Below, in pieces: positions 6,667-13,077 of a stretch of DNA of 23,646 nt. The stretch's first letter is position 1. Each line of letters starts with the position of its first letter. Under the pieces are notes generated by a model. That model saw only the letters and a program-made list of their open reading frames with translations, did no database searches and was not told the origin of the DNA. Origin of the DNA: a virus. Position numbers and translations under genes: made by a program. The stretch lies in IMG/VR virus record IMGVR_UViG_3300030451_001662, positions 1 through 23,646 of that record; one strand, 5' to 3'.

Positions 6667-6779
6667 CAGTTACCTAGTGTGGGTTGTTGTTGACAGGCGC
6701 GTGGTGCGTCTGGAGAAAGTTGTGAGGTTACCACACTAGGGTGACTGTTCTCCGGCCTCACAGCACACCACAACAACTT
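6665..6779 (+). ncRNA. strongly structured noncoding RNA candidate
   Basis: An 18-bp stem (6665-6682 with 6731-6749, one bulged G and one G-U pair) encloses a second hairpin, CAGGCGC/GCGTCTG with a five-base loop (6694-6712). Loop bases TGTGAGG (6721-6727) can pair with CCTCACA (6756-6762) outside the stem, and GTTGTTG (from 6683) with CAACAAC (6771-6777), so pseudoknots are possible. Competing pairings also exist: GGAGAA (6712-6717) with TTCTCC (6748-6753), and GTTACC (6727-6732) with GGTGAC (6740-6745). An intrinsic terminator follows directly. No known RNA family is recognised. It could be a 3' untranslated RNA, a processed small RNA or a switch-like element. Confidence 0.5.
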
Positions 6780-6826
6780 GAGGGGGGCGGTTTGTCATGT
6801 GCCGCCCCTCTCTACTTATTTTTTAT
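6780..6826 (+). terminator. intrinsic terminator
   Basis: GGGGCGG (6784-6790) pairs with CCGCCCC (6802-6808) around an 11-base loop; GA before and TC after can extend the stem with bulges. A T-rich tail ending in a TTTTTT run follows at 6817-6826. The core matches the terminator at 3662-3685, including CATG in the loop. Confidence 0.75.
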
Positions 6827-6842
6827 TTATACCATAGTACAA
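6827..6842 (+). promoter_or_regulatory. dispersed 16-bp dyad, copy 4
   Basis: TTATACCATAGTACAA followed by ATTT. As at 3686-3701 it comes directly after a terminator and upstream of a gene in the same direction (the ParB/DGQHR-like gene). Confidence 0.65.
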
Positions 6843-6873
6843 ATTTCCTGTGGATTGCCCACCACTGGGAGAC

Positions 6874-6939
6874 ATGAACCGCCCTTGGGCAAGGCAACCT
6901 AATCCCCCTACAAACGGACTGGGGAGAAAGGCAAGGTGA
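6874..6939 (+). CDS. possible 21-codon leader peptide
   Basis: ATG 6874 follows GGGAG with only two bases between. The 21-residue frame is basic and Pro-rich in the middle (QPNPPTNGLG) and ends at a TGA that overlaps the GTG start candidate of the next gene (GTGA at 6936-6939). Such an overlap allows coupling. A frame this short can also occur by chance, and the spacing of the ribosome site is poor. Confidence 0.3.
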   Translation: MNRPWARQPNPPTNGLGRKAR

Positions 6940-7850
6940 TACCTATGGACAAGGTATCAAAAAAGAGGCGCGTAAGTGCCGACATGAATATTGACGAGCA
7001 GAAGTCTAGTTTATCCTCGTTAATTTCAAACCCACCTGAGAACACACGCATTATTGAGTTTTCACCAAAACTCGCATCGTATGTTCTTGAGAACCTCAAC
7101 GTCAATAACAGGACTAAAAAGAAAAAGAATATCAGACGCTATGCTAAAGATATGTCTTCTGGAAATTGGTCTTTGACCGGAGACACAATTCAGTTTTCAA
7201 AAAATGGTGTCTTGATGAATGGTCAGAACCGCCTGTTTGCTTGCGTCAAGGCTGGCGTTCCTTTTGTCACCCATGTGGCATTTGGAATTGAAGCCTCAAG
7301 TCGTGTGCATATGGACGTTGGTAAAGTGCGTAATAACCACGACCTGTTTCACGGAGAGGGTGTTCCTTATCCGCTTGAAACTGGCAAGGGTATTCGCATG
7401 ATTATGGCATGGAAGTCTGGCAATACCGATGCAAGAGGAATGGAAATCGATTTGCGTGAGATGTTGGAATTATACAACAACGTAATCGATAAATCAGTTC
7501 TTGAACTTTGCATCAAAAAAGCCAAGGCTGTAAAAAAGCACACTGCTTATCCTGACCCACATCTCACTGCTTTGATGTATTTTGCATGGAAGCAGGGTCA
7601 TTCGGAAAAGGTTAAGAAGTTTATGGACGACTTAATTGCAGGGTACGGCAACGGTCCTCGCTCTCCTGTTCGTCTATTACTGTCAACTGTGTCTCGCTTG
7701 CGTATGGATAGGTTCGCTAGGATTACCACCCATATGTATGCAATTATGCTTGCACGTTCATGGAATAATTACTTACATGGCAGAGCGTCAAAGGTGTCAG
7801 ATATGAAAGTGACACTCGATGACACCCTACCAATCGATACATCTATGTAA
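6936..7850 (+). CDS. ParB/DGQHR-like phage protein
   Basis: 304 aa from GTG 6936, or 301 aa from ATG 6945, which has AAGG eight bases before it; the choice is open. Residues about 60-110 show the order of the ParB/DGQHR-like fold: an N/K-rich segment with RRYAKDMSSGNW, then GDTIQFSKNGVLMNGQNRLFACVKAG. In that pattern the usual motif is DGQHRL; here it reads NGQNRL, so key residues are changed. The rest is helical with no recognised motif. ParB-like N-terminal domains bind DNA or nucleotide, and some phage versions are nucleases or modification partners; the role here cannot be fixed. It is preceded by a terminator, a dyad and a 90-base leader, and followed by a convergent terminator. Confidence 0.62.
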   Translation: MIPMDKVSKKRRVSADMNIDEQKSSLSSLISNPPENTRIIEFSPKLASYVLENLNVNNRTKKKKNIRRYAKDMSSGNWSLTGDTIQFSKNGVLMNGQNRLFACVKAGVPFVTHVAFGIEASSRVHMDVGKVRNNHDLFHGEGVPYPLETGKGIRMIMAWKSGNTDARGMEIDLREMLELYNNVIDKSVLELCIKKAKAVKKHTAYPDPHLTALMYFAWKQGHSEKVKKFMDDLIAGYGNGPRSPVRLLLSTVSRLRMDRFARITTHMYAIMLARSWNNYLHGRASKVSDMKVTLDDTLPIDTSM

Positions 7851-7866
7851 TTGCAAAATTCATGCC

Positions 7867-7900
7867 AAAAAAGAGGGAGCGGCGTTTATACGCCGCCCCC
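7867..7900 (-). terminator. intrinsic terminator for the leftward primase operon
   Basis: GCGGCG (7879-7884) and CGCCGC (7891-7896) around TTTATA. On the minus strand the hairpin is followed by TCCCTCTTTTTT, so it fits the operon arriving from the right. On the plus strand it has no T tail but may still weaken read-through from the ParB-like gene. A second hairpin, AGCGGC/GCCGCT (7919-7941), lies between it and the last minus-strand gene. Confidence 0.7.
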
Positions 7901-7962
7901 TGTAGTGTCGGGAGGATGAGCGGCTAAGGTAGTAGGCCGCTACACTTATGACGTTAGACTAT

Positions 7963-8259
7963 CTAATCTTTAGGGTCAACATTAAAACACTCAACCCCTG
8001 CCGCCGCATACCCCGCCTTATCAAGATAACTATCCCAATGCTCAGGGCTTTCTATAAGTCTAGCTGTCTTTACCAAGTCCATCATCAGACCATGGTCAAG
8101 CGGAGTTATCTCTTCCCCATCTTTAAGTTTGTGACCTAAGTAAGCAGTCCATAAATTGGCAATGCGTGTCCAGTTTTCTAAAGGTGAGCCGTAATGGTCG
8201 CCACGCGCATCTATAATTGACTTTGCCTCTTCCAATAAAATTTTACCTTTTCTTTCCAT
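7963..8259 (-). CDS. DUF6378-like phage protein, 98 aa
   Basis: The pattern LLEEAKSIIDARGDHYG, then a helix with RIANLWTAYLG, then LMMDLVKTARL and DSYLDKAGYAA is that of the small phage domain DUF6378. Its function is not known to me. The fold looks all-helical and resembles MazG-type helical proteins in layout, but the MazG metal residues are not obvious. ATG 8259 follows AGGAAGAGAT. It is the last gene of the leftward operon and starts 8 bases after the stop of the primase-helicase gene. A dispersed dyad sits 31 bases upstream inside the end of that gene, so it may also be transcribed on its own. Confidence 0.72.
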   Translation of the reverse strand: MERKGKILLEEAKSIIDARGDHYGSPLENWTRIANLWTAYLGHKLKDGEEITPLDHGLMMDLVKTARLIESPEHWDSYLDKAGYAAAGVECFNVDPKD

Positions 8260-8267
8260 ATCTCTTC

Positions 8268-10028
8268 CTAAAATGGCACGTCTTCAAAATTGTACGATGG
8301 TACATCTGGAAAATTATCCTCAACACCAATCGAATAGCGAGACGTTACTGGATTAAAAAACAGTTCAGCAACGCCCTGTTTGCCCACCCAACTAAAACGA
8401 CACTTCCAAACGTGAACCTCACTAATTGCATTATCCACTGGGTCTGGCCTGTGTACAGACAGCCCCACATCCGCTTTTGCAAACCAAGCCGCACTCCCAG
8501 AAATATCATACCCCTTGGGCGCTGGCACTTTCCCATCTGTGCCGCGCATCATTTTTGTTGGATGCGCGACAAACCAGAGGTGAATGCCGTGAGACTGAGC
8601 GAATACCCGAAGCTGGGTCAGCATCTCACTAATCCAATCCGTCTCACTCATATCGCCATTTTTCTGAATGTAGTTGTATGGGTCAATGATAGCCCCGCGA
8701 ATGCCGTGTCTCATTACAGCTATCTTTAATCTCTCTATGATGCCTTCTATCGTGGCTAGTGAGCCATCGTTCTGATACAGAAAGCTGAAGTGTTCCCGCA
8801 CAAAGTCCTTACCCCTGTCTAATTCGTCAGGCGTGAGCCGTGGGGTTACGCCAGTAAAGAACGGCTTGGCAAAGTGCTTACTAATTAATTTGGCAATGTG
8901 TAGGCGAGGCTCATTCTCGAAGGAACAGATAGCAAACTTCCACCCCTTTTCTTCTGCCAAGTTGACCATAATCTGGTCAATAAATTCTGACTTGCCTGAT
9001 GATGGATGACCTGTCACAACAGTCAACTGACCCTCTACAATCGTGTAGTATTCATCCACATTGACGTAGCCAGTGGACGCACCGCTACCCATTCCCTTTT
9101 CATAAATCTCATCCAACTCATCATAGAAATGCGAAGCATCGTAAAGTCCAGCGACAGGCCACGGGATAATCTTTGAAACAACTTTATCTAAACCTTTGCT
9201 GCCATGCTTCAGCAAAACATCATTGGCATCTTTACAGTCTTCTGGGAACTCAACCTTCCAGCATTTGTCCTTGCCAATTCTCCTAGCCATCTCCTCAGCC
9301 ATAGCCTGACCAGCGCCGTCAGAGTCTGTCGCAATTATTATTCTGTTTGCTTTCTCTATCTTCTTCTTTGCATCCCAAAGAAACTTAAACTTGCTGTCCT
9401 CTTGTGGGTCAATTCTGCCATCCACAACCTTCATCACCGCGCCATTCGGTACAGACACACAGCTTTCAAAGCCAGCTTCCATGAATGCCAGCACGTCCAT
9501 CTCGCCCTCGCAGATAAAGAGGTCATCTCCTGCCACAACGGAGTCGAGATTAAAAAATGATGCTGGTGAGCCGTTACAAGCAAAACCCTTGTCGGTTATC
9601 GCTCTGATTTTTGCGGCATATGTTTGACCTTGATTAGTGTAGGGAAAGACAACACAATCAGTTTGGCTCTGTACCGCACCGATGTAATGCACACCAGATT
9701 TTACCTTTGCCTTTCTAGCTGTGTCCTCAGATATGCCACGCCCTTTGAGCCAGCTTATTGTTTTATCGTTTAGGTCATCCCAGTTATGCTGAACGGCTAG
9801 TGACACTTTATTGCTCCTCCTTGCTGGCATATATCTTTCTTCTAAGGCAACCACACCGTTGGCATTGCAGTGCCAGCAGTTGTACAAGATACCTTCCCCG
9901 CTCACCTTTAGTGAAAGTGTGCGCTCCCTTTTTTTCTTTCTTTGGGGTGAGCATATTGGGCAAACAACTTTGTGTTGACCCTCGCCCTTACGGAGTGCCT
10001 CTCCGCGAATTAGGTGTTCTGTTTGCAT
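8268..10028 (-). CDS. bifunctional primase-helicase, T7 gp4/Twinkle-like
   Basis: 586 aa. It makes RNA primers and unwinds the fork. Domains in order: Cys4 zinc-binding (C23, C26, C51, C54); TOPRIM primase core with FICEGEMD (171-178) and ATDSDGAG (233-240); linker; RecA-like DnaB-family helicase with Walker A GHPSSGKS (340-347), Walker B GAIIDP (445-450) and WFVAHPTKM (485-493). The C terminus is acidic and ends NFEDVPF, similar to the Phe-ended tail of T7 gp4 that contacts polymerase. The frame extends upstream to a TTG, but ATG 10028 with GTGGAG before it is preferred, because the upstream part overlaps the likely promoter. All catalytic motifs seem intact. Confidence 0.93.
   Translation of the reverse strand: MQTEHLIRGEALRKGEGQHKVVCPICSPQRKKKRERTLSLKVSGEGILYNCWHCNANGVVALEERYMPARRSNKVSLAVQHNWDDLNDKTISWLKGRGISEDTARKAKVKSGVHYIGAVQSQTDCVVFPYTNQGQTYAAKIRAITDKGFACNGSPASFFNLDSVVAGDDLFICEGEMDVLAFMEAGFESCVSVPNGAVMKVVDGRIDPQEDSKFKFLWDAKKKIEKANRIIIATDSDGAGQAMAEEMARRIGKDKCWKVEFPEDCKDANDVLLKHGSKGLDKVVSKIIPWPVAGLYDASHFYDELDEIYEKGMGSGASTGYVNVDEYYTIVEGQLTVVTGHPSSGKSEFIDQIMVNLAEEKGWKFAICSFENEPRLHIAKLISKHFAKPFFTGVTPRLTPDELDRGKDFVREHFSFLYQNDGSLATIEGIIERLKIAVMRHGIRGAIIDPYNYIQKNGDMSETDWISEMLTQLRVFAQSHGIHLWFVAHPTKMMRGTDGKVPAPKGYDISGSAAWFAKADVGLSVHRPDPVDNAISEVHVWKCRFSWVGKQGVAELFFNPVTSRYSIGVEDNFPDVPSYNFEDVPF
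8290..8305 (-). promoter_or_regulatory. dispersed 16-bp dyad, copy 5
   Basis: Minus-strand reading ATGTACCATCGTACAA. It lies inside the last codons of the primase-helicase gene, 31 bases upstream of the DUF6378-like ATG, and points along that gene. Confidence 0.6.
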
Positions 10029-10050
10029 TGTATTTCTCCACGACACCATA

Positions 10051-10079
10051 ACGATATGCCGATGGTCAAACACTGTCAA
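10051..10079 (-). promoter_or_regulatory. sigma70-like promoter of the primase-helicase gene
   Basis: On the minus strand TTGACA (10079-10074) is a perfect -35 box, followed after 17 bases by TATCGT (10056-10051), four of six matches to TATAAT. Transcription would start near 10044, about 16 bases before the ATG at 10028, leaving just the ribosome site as leader. Confidence 0.6.
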
Positions 10080-10099
10080 TATCAATTTTGGGGTAAGTT

Positions 10100-10184
10100 C
10101 GGTATAAGTACACTATGTACTATAAAGTACATAATGTATTATATATTATATATACAATTAAAGTACATTTGTACTATGGTACTA
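10100..10184 (-). promoter_or_regulatory. AT-rich region with six GTAC half-sites
   Basis: GTAC occurs at 10108, 10117, 10127, 10163, 10171 and 10179. The last three are exactly 8 bases apart, giving two overlapping GTAC-N4-GTAC dyads. Between them lies a run made almost only of A and T (10131-10162). The array is about 30-100 bases upstream of the primase promoter. It may be an extended operator or, since it is AT-rich and next to primase-helicase, part of a replication origin. Confidence 0.45.
10169..10184 (-). promoter_or_regulatory. dispersed 16-bp dyad, copy 6
   Basis: Minus-strand reading TAGTACCATAGTACAA. It overlaps the last three bases of the 102-aa gene (stop codon 10182-10184), points toward the primase-helicase gene, and is the end of the GTAC half-site cluster. 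Confidence 0.6.
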
Positions 10185-10490
10185 TTTTCTGTCTATCAGG
10201 TCTTTTAATTTGCGACCCTCGTATCTGGCAATCGCTGGCTTGGATTGTAGAATGTGTAGAAAATTATTTTTCATTTTGTCGTAGTCTATGTCAGCCAAAT
10301 CACACACCGTTATGAAGTCCTCTGTGTGAATCCACATCTCTATTATTTCGCGTTCTTTGGGTTCATTCAGGTAGGCATCTGAGATAGCTTGGGATATCAC
10401 CGCTCTCCAAAGGTGACACTCTGATGATTGTTCTAGGCCTTTCCCTATCAAGCCCCCAGTAAATATTCTTCTGCTTAACCTGTCGGTCAT
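10182..10490 (-). CDS. hypothetical phage protein, 102 aa
   Basis: The first ATG is at 10490, inside the RusA gene, so 128 bases are read in two frames. A later start (TTG at 10451) would shorten this. The part after the overlap looks like a real helical domain: HLWRAVISQAISDAYL, then REIIEMWIHTEDFITVCDLADID, a layout seen in small phage proteins next to replication genes, where the second part resembles a DNA-binding helix pair. I cannot name the family. It lies in the leftward operon between RusA and the primase-helicase. Confidence 0.6.
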   Translation of the reverse strand: MTDRLSRRIFTGGLIGKGLEQSSECHLWRAVISQAISDAYLNEPKEREIIEMWIHTEDFITVCDLADIDYDKMKNNFLHILQSKPAIARYEGRKLKDLIDRK

Positions 10491-10755
10491 TTTTATAAAT
10501 TACCCCTTGCATTAGGTCTAGTATCAGACTTTCATCAAGGTCTGGCCTCCTAGAAGCATAGTAAATTAACATCTCAACTTTTACATCGTTTTCAAAAAGC
10601 AGGTCAAGAGTTTGACACTGTGCCAAAAACTTCACAGCATAGTTACGAGCCTTTGCCGATTTAATCGAGGCAGGACGCCCCCTTATCATCACTATCTTTC
10701 GACTATTGGCCTTTGATGCTGGTTCGCCAAGTATCTGGAATATATGCTCTTTCAT
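10363..10755 (-). CDS. rusA: RusA-type Holliday junction resolvase
   Basis: 130 aa, near the usual length of about 120. RusA cuts four-way DNA junctions as a dimer. The three catalytic acids appear in family order: D72 and D74 in RRPDLDESLI and D90 in KNDRQV, matching D70, D72 and D91 of the Escherichia coli enzyme. The start LGEPASKANSRKIV also fits the family. The last 17 residues go beyond the usual end (RTIIRV) and are encoded where the next gene overlaps. ATG 10755 has AGGAT ten bases before it. It is the first gene of the leftward operon and diverges from the recombination operon at 10820, so both could share control. Confidence 0.82.
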   Translation of the reverse strand: MKEHIFQILGEPASKANSRKIVMIRGRPASIKSAKARNYAVKFLAQCQTLDLLFENDVKVEMLIYYASRRPDLDESLILDLMQGVIYKNDRQVKQKNIYWGLDRERPRTIIRVSPLESGDIPSYLRCLPE

Positions 10756-10819
10756 GCTAAAATATCCTGTTGACTTGTATATGCCCTAGTGATACAACAA
10801 ACTGTGAAGGGAGAATGCA
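10756..10819. promoter_or_regulatory. divergent promoter region with a dyad
   Basis: On the plus strand TTGACT (10770-10775), 17 bases and TACAAC (10793-10798) form a sigma70-like promoter for the recombination operon. The spacer and box ends coincide with an inverted repeat TTGTAT (10775-10780) / ATACAA (10792-10797), 11 bases apart, a relative of the TTGTAC/GTACAA dyad with wider spacing. A repressor bound here could control both directions. I saw no convincing promoter for the RusA side. Confidence 0.5.
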
Positions 10820-11686
10820 ATGAAAGTTACCAACAATTACAATCTGCCGCAGTCTTTTGTTGATTTTGCCAGAAACGACAAATATAGCAAGGGTCATGCA
10901 GACATCTCAGTTACAACGCTGATTGATAGCGCAAGGGTCAGGGTTATGCGTGACCACTACCACAATGAGCGTGTAGTGGATGTCGTTGACAACATCTGGG
11001 CTTTGTTTGGCACTGCTGTCCATCACGTTTTAGAAAGCACTGAGCCGTCCGATGACGTGGTTATTGAAGAGCGTTTATTCACAAAAATAAATGGCTGGGT
11101 TTTGTCTGGTGCGGTTGACCATCAGGTGATTAAGGGTCAGACGGTAGAGATTACAGATTACAAAGTTACTAGTGTCTGGTCTGTCATTCATGGCAAGATA
11201 GACTGGGAGCGACAGCTAAACGTGTATGCTTATTTGGTTCAGAAGAACAAAGGCAAGAAAGTAAAGAAGCTGTCCATCTGTGCGGTTCTTAGAGACTGGA
11301 ACAGGCGTGATGCACAAAACAAACCTAATTACCCCCAGTCTCCTATCGTAATTGTTGACATCCCAATGTGGGATGAAATGAAACGCATTCGCTACATACA
11401 TGACCGCATAAACTACCACCAGAACGCACAGGTTCTGTACGACATGGAAGGGTCATTTGCACCATGCTCAGATGAAGAACGCTGGAAGCGTGACGATGCA
11501 TGGGCGGTAAAGAAAAAGGGATTAAAGAGGGCCATGCGTGTCTTTGATAACGAAGACGAGGCCAAGAAATTCTCTGAGACACAGGACGTGTCAACTGAGA
11601 TAGAACATCGCATTGGTGAATATGTGCGGTGTGATGGCGACTACTGCGGTGTCGCTGAATTTTGTTCACAGTATAAAGGAAATTAA
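10820..11686 (+). CDS. RecB/Cas4-like PD-(D/E)XK nuclease
   Basis: 288 aa. Such phage nucleases degrade one strand at DNA ends to make substrate for an annealing protein. Nuclease residues are visible: H69 in GTAVHHVLE, D100 in SGAVDHQVI, D113-x-K115 in VEITDYKVT and Q132 in WERQLNVYAYL. Four Cys (C216, and C271, C276, C282 in the C terminus) are spaced as in the iron-sulfur nucleases of the AddB/Cas4 type, with one Cys distant from a C-terminal trio. ATG 10820 follows AAGGGAG. The stop is one base before the annealing-protein gene, so the two are coupled and likely act together. Confidence 0.84.
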   Translation: MKVTNNYNLPQSFVDFARNDKYSKGHADISVTTLIDSARVRVMRDHYHNERVVDVVDNIWALFGTAVHHVLESTEPSDDVVIEERLFTKINGWVLSGAVDHQVIKGQTVEITDYKVTSVWSVIHGKIDWERQLNVYAYLVQKNKGKKVKKLSICAVLRDWNRRDAQNKPNYPQSPIVIVDIPMWDEMKRIRYIHDRINYHQNAQVLYDMEGSFAPCSDEERWKRDDAWAVKKKGLKRAMRVFDNEDEAKKFSETQDVSTEIEHRIGEYVRCDGDYCGVAEFCSQYKGN

Positions 11687-11687
11687 G

Positions 11688-12341
11688 ATGAGTAGTGTAT
11701 GGGAAACCTTATCTGGCATTGATGTGTCAGAGCATACTGAAGAAAAAAATGGCCTGACTTATTTGAGTTGGGCATGGGCGTGGGGCATTGTGAAAAAGCA
11801 TTACCCCAAGGCTACGTTCACTAAAAATTTGTACTCTAGTGCAAATAATGACTGTACCTTGCCGTACATGATTGACCCAGCAGGGTATTCGTTTGTGTCG
11901 GTTACAGTTGATATTGATGGGGAGAGCCAGACTGAAGTTCTGCCTGTTCTCAATCACGCAAACAAGGCTGTGTCACAGCCAGACAGCTTTCAAGTAAATA
12001 CTGCGCTTCAGCGCTGTCTCGCTAAGTGCTGTGCAATGCACGGACTTGGGCATTACATCTATGCTGGTGAAGACTTGCCAGAGGGTGTAGAGCCAACGGT
12101 CACTGTAGAGAGTTCTACTGGTGAGAAGAAGGATATAAAGGGAATGGATACGGTTGCCGCTGTATTCAATACTTTCATTCCTGAGTGTAAAGACTTGGAA
12201 ACTTTGCGCGGCTTTTGGGGTATCAATAAGGGTGCTATCGAAACCCTCAAGAAGGGTGACAACAAGCTGTACGAAGAGGTTTTGGATAACTTCCAGAACC
12301 ATGCCAAGAAATTTGAATCCGAAAAGGGAGAAGCCGCATGA
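11688..12341 (+). CDS. single-strand annealing protein, Sak3/DUF1071 type
   Basis: 217 aa. The frame is open further upstream, but ATG 11688 follows AAAGGAAATTAAG and starts the family sequence. Hallmarks: LTYLSWAWAWGIVKKHYP near residues 20-40, and the C-terminal half with LPVLNHANKAV, TALQRCLAKCCAMHGLGHYIYAGEDL (about 88-128). Family members anneal complementary single strands in phage recombination. The adjacent nuclease and the SSB-like protein downstream support this. The C-terminal 85 residues are helical and acidic and may contact partners. It overlaps the next gene by four bases (ATGA). Confidence 0.86.
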   Translation: MSSVWETLSGIDVSEHTEEKNGLTYLSWAWAWGIVKKHYPKATFTKNLYSSANNDCTLPYMIDPAGYSFVSVTVDIDGESQTEVLPVLNHANKAVSQPDSFQVNTALQRCLAKCCAMHGLGHYIYAGEDLPEGVEPTVTVESSTGEKKDIKGMDTVAAVFNTFIPECKDLETLRGFWGINKGAIETLKKGDNKLYEEVLDNFQNHAKKFESEKGEAA

Positions 12342-12652
12342 GCAATCAATACCCACCATCAGGAGTCCTGTTCACAAACAATAATAAAAAGACACCTAAT
12401 CAGCCTGACTACACAGGTGACTTGGAGTTGTCTGATGAGGTCATCAATGACCTTGTTGAACAGATGTCTAGGGGCAACCCTAAGCCTAAGCTACGTCTAG
12501 CTGGTTGGAAGAAAACCAGCAAAAAGACTGGCGCAACTTTTGTTTCTTTGACTGGTAGTATGTATCAGGAAAGCAACCAGAAGAAAGAAAACGCAGACGG
12601 ATTTGCACCACCTAGAGCGCAAGCGGCTGTTGCAGATGACCCACCGTTCTAA
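12338..12652 (+). CDS. probable phage single-strand DNA-binding-like protein
   Basis: 104 aa. The sequence has the order of a small phage OB-like family: GVLFTNNNKKTPNQPDYTG near the start, then LRLAGWKKTSKKTGATFVSLTGS in the middle. The tail is disordered and ends ADDPPF, close to the DDDIPF tip by which bacterial SSB recruits repair proteins. With the nuclease and annealing genes directly upstream, a single-strand-binding role is plausible. No search was possible; it may equally be a structural relative without that role. The start overlaps the annealing gene by ATGA; the end overlaps the HNH gene by 17 bases. Confidence 0.62.
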   Translation: MSNQYPPSGVLFTNNNKKTPNQPDYTGDLELSDEVINDLVEQMSRGNPKPKLRLAGWKKTSKKTGATFVSLTGSMYQESNQKKENADGFAPPRAQAAVADDPPF

Positions 12653-12914
12653 GCGGGTTAGGTCTAAGAAATATCTACAGACCTTGAGAGGTTCGCCTTG
12701 CTTGGTCTGTGGGTATGGCGCAGAGGCACACCACATCATGTTTGCGGAGCCAAATGCCATGAGCATGAAAGTGGGAGATAACTGGTGTGTTCCTCTGTGC
12801 CACTCCTGTCACATGAAGCTACACGCATTCGGTGACGAAAGAACTTGGTGGGATTTGCAAGGCATAGACCCACTGAAATGGGCTAGAGTTAATTGGGAGA
12901 AGTTCAATGGATGA
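12636..12914 (+). CDS. HNH-family endonuclease-like protein (Ref/DUF968-like)
   Basis: 92 aa from ATG 12636; an upstream TTG in the same frame is less likely. Visible motif order: CLVCGYGAEAHHI (first Cys pair and HH), then VPLCHSCHMKLHAFG (second CxxC and HxxLH). This is the compact HNH/zinc module of phage recombination-promoting nucleases of the Ref type. It could nick or cut DNA at recombination intermediates. The ribosome site is weak, and the start lies inside the SSB-like gene, so coupling is likely. Confidence 0.72.
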   Translation: MTHRSKRVRSKKYLQTLRGSPCLVCGYGAEAHHIMFAEPNAMSMKVGDNWCVPLCHSCHMKLHAFGDERTWWDLQGIDPLKWARVNWEKFNG

Positions 12915-13077
12915 AAGTCTTTGCATAGCTTATGAATTGAAGCATCAAATTGAAAGTTTGCCTGATGAAGTTAAGCGAAGCAAAATTGTAGATGGAGCGG
13001 AGACTGACCACGATATGATGTCAAAAGTGGCGATAGTTGTTCATGCCCTTGAGGCACATGGAAAGGACATAAAATGA
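12907..13077 (+). CDS. small hypothetical protein, 56 aa
   Basis: ATG 12907 overlaps the end of the HNH gene by 8 bases, has AGAAG a few bases earlier, and the stop TGA (13075-13077) overlaps the ATG of the next gene in an ATGA. The product is acidic and helical (IAYELKHQIESLPDEVKRS, VAIVVHALEAHG). No motif recognised. The tight overlaps on both sides are the main support. Confidence 0.6.
   Translation: MDESLCIAYELKHQIESLPDEVKRSKIVDGAETDHDMMSKVAIVVHALEAHGKDIK

Noticed and set aside
6843-6935. Cobalamin-type riboswitch (GGGAGACATGAACCGCC resembles part of the B12 box)
   Set aside because: The core elements expected around such a box are missing and no cobalamin gene follows.
8217-8729. 170-aa plus-strand frame opposite the primase-helicase end
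   Set aside because: Antisense shadow of a gene with complete motifs; no ribosome site and no recognisable protein features.
11829-11844. Eleventh dyad, TTGTACTCTAGTGCAA
   Set aside because: The right half is GTGCAA rather than GTACAA and it lies in the well-conserved annealing-protein gene; counted as a chance near match.
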